From Patescibacteria group bacterium (GTDB taxonomy: Bacteria > Patescibacteriota > Minisyncoccia > Phycocordibacterales > Phycocordibacteraceae), in assembly GCA_019246385.1 (NCBI GenBank), contig JAFAQP010000104.1, forward strand, positions 1 through 5,836: a DNA stretch of 5,836 nt. The letters run 5' to 3'. Shown piece after piece: positions 5,125 to 5,836 of the stretch. The notes below the pieces were generated by a model. It had not been told where the DNA came from. It did no database searches and saw only the letters and a program-made list of their open reading frames with translations. Made by a program: the position numbers and the translations under genes. The first letter of the stretch is position 1. The number at the start of each line of letters is the position of its first letter.

Positions 5125-5836
5125 GAAAAGAAAAACACTCGTGCTTCTCGATACGCACGCGATAATTCACCGTGCGTATCACGCCATACCGGAACTTTCT
5201 TCCCCGTCGGGAGAACCTGTCGGAGCGGTGTATGGGCTTGCGGCGATGCTCATGCGCATCGCAAAGGAACTCGAACCGGATTACCTGTGTGCCTGTTATG
5301 ATCTTCCCGGCCCCACGCATCGGCACGAAGTATATAAGGAGTATAAGGCTAAGCGGCCGAAGGCGGAGGATGCTCTCATATCCCAGTTCGCCCTTTCGAG
5401 AACGCTGCTTGCAGCATTCGGTATACCACTCTATGAAGCGCCGGGTTTCGAAGCTGACGATATTATAGGCACCATCGCGGTTTCCGCGAAAAAGGAACTT
5501 GATGTCATTATCGCTTCGGGTGATATGGATACCCTGCAGCTTGTAGACGATAGCCGCGTACGTGTGTTCACCCTGCGTAAGGGCATTCAGGATACCGTCT
5601 TGTATGACGAAAAGGCGGTCGAGCAAAGATACGGATTCGGTCCTTCGCTTATTCCCGACTACAAAGGTTTCGCGGGCGACCCTTCGGACAATATTATCGG
5701 TATTCCCGGTATCGGAGAAAAAACGGCGACGGCGCTTCTCCTTCGGTTCGGCGGCATGGAAGCCGTGTATGCGGTGTTGAAAAAAACGCCTGAGAAAGTT
5801 TCTTCAGCCGGATTTTCCCCGCGCATCATAGAACTG
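5117..5836 (+). CDS. polA: DNA polymerase I, 5'-3' exonuclease domain (3' end beyond window)
   Basis: Removes RNA primers and flaps during replication and excision repair. The 240 codons in the window are the N-terminal FEN-type nuclease domain. Metal-binding acids are all visible: D12 in VLLDTHAIIHRAYHA, D62 in CYDLPGPTHRHE, E112/D114/D115 in GFEADDIIGT, D136/D138 in ASGDMDTLQLV, and D188/D191 in GDPSDN. The basic YKEYKAKRP (73-81) lies on the arch/DNA-binding side, and a helix-hairpin-helix follows, GIPGIGEKTATALLLRFGG (195-213). The frame is open to the last base, so I cannot see whether a polymerase domain follows or whether this is a stand-alone exonuclease; polA is the more common arrangement. 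The ATG at 5117 overlaps the tsaE TAA at 5122-5124, and MAKKRKTLVLLD is a natural start. No Shine-Dalgarno is obvious. Confidence 0.88.
   Translation, partial: MAKKRKTLVLLDTHAIIHRAYHAIPELSSPSGEPVGAVYGLAAMLMRIAKELEPDYLCACYDLPGPTHRHEVYKEYKAKRPKAEDALISQFALSRTLLAAFGIPLYEAPGFEADDIIGTIAVSAKKELDVIIASGDMDTLQLVDDSRVRVFTLRKGIQDTVLYDEKAVEQRYGFGPSLIPDYKGFAGDPSDNIIGIPGIGEKTATALLLRFGGMEAVYAVLKKTPEKVSSAGFSPRIIEL

Noticed and set aside
1..5836. A novel defence, mobile or biosynthetic system
   Set aside because: All large genes belong to known housekeeping families; there is no CRISPR repeat, transposase, integrase, toxin-antitoxin pair or biosynthetic cluster visible.

Overview
The window looks like a piece of a compact bacterial chromosome, most likely a Patescibacteria/CPR-type (Parcubacteria-like) organism. 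This is inference. It rests on short intergenic gaps, a lack of recognisable Shine-Dalgarno sites, TAnnnT (-10-like) hexamers only 6-10 nt before several start codons, and the mix of a type IV pilus ATPase, TsaE, PolA and RuvB. No 16S rRNA or ribosomal protein gene is present to confirm it. The standard code fits: TGA is used as a stop by ruvB, and I see no in-frame suppression.

Layout. 1-284 (-): 5' part of an unrecognised small basic protein, cut by the window edge. 285-376: a divergent promoter region with a perfect 20-bp palindrome. 377-1732 (+): a monofunctional aspartate kinase of the Bacillus YclM (aspartokinase III) type, 451 aa. 1694-2707 (-): ruvB, whose 3' end overlaps the aspartate kinase tail by 39 nt. 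2708-2729: a 22-bp divergent gap with overlapping -10 elements. 2730-2891 (+): a 53-aa small hypothetical ORF. 2889-3024: a long imperfect inverted repeat whose arms contain the stop codons of both flanking convergent genes. 3022-4677 (-): a PilB/GspE-family ATPase, 551 aa. 4678-4704: another very short divergent gap. 4705-5124 (+): tsaE. 5117-5836 (+): the 5'-3' exonuclease domain of polA, overlapping tsaE by 8 nt and running off the right edge.

Function. The recognised genes are housekeeping: aspartate-family amino acid synthesis, Holliday junction migration, pilus or secretion energy, the tRNA t6A modification and DNA repair/replication. They do not form one pathway; only tsaE-polA looks like an operon. 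I find no CRISPR array, transposase, phage gene, tRNA or rRNA, and no convincing novel multi-gene system. The most interesting signals are non-coding: the 136-bp inverted-repeat element between the small ORF and pilB, the 20-bp palindrome over the promoter of the left-hand gene, and the recurring start-site geometry that suggests leaderless or nearly leaderless mRNAs. Among proteins, the altered nucleotide-binding loop of the aspartate kinase is the main oddity.
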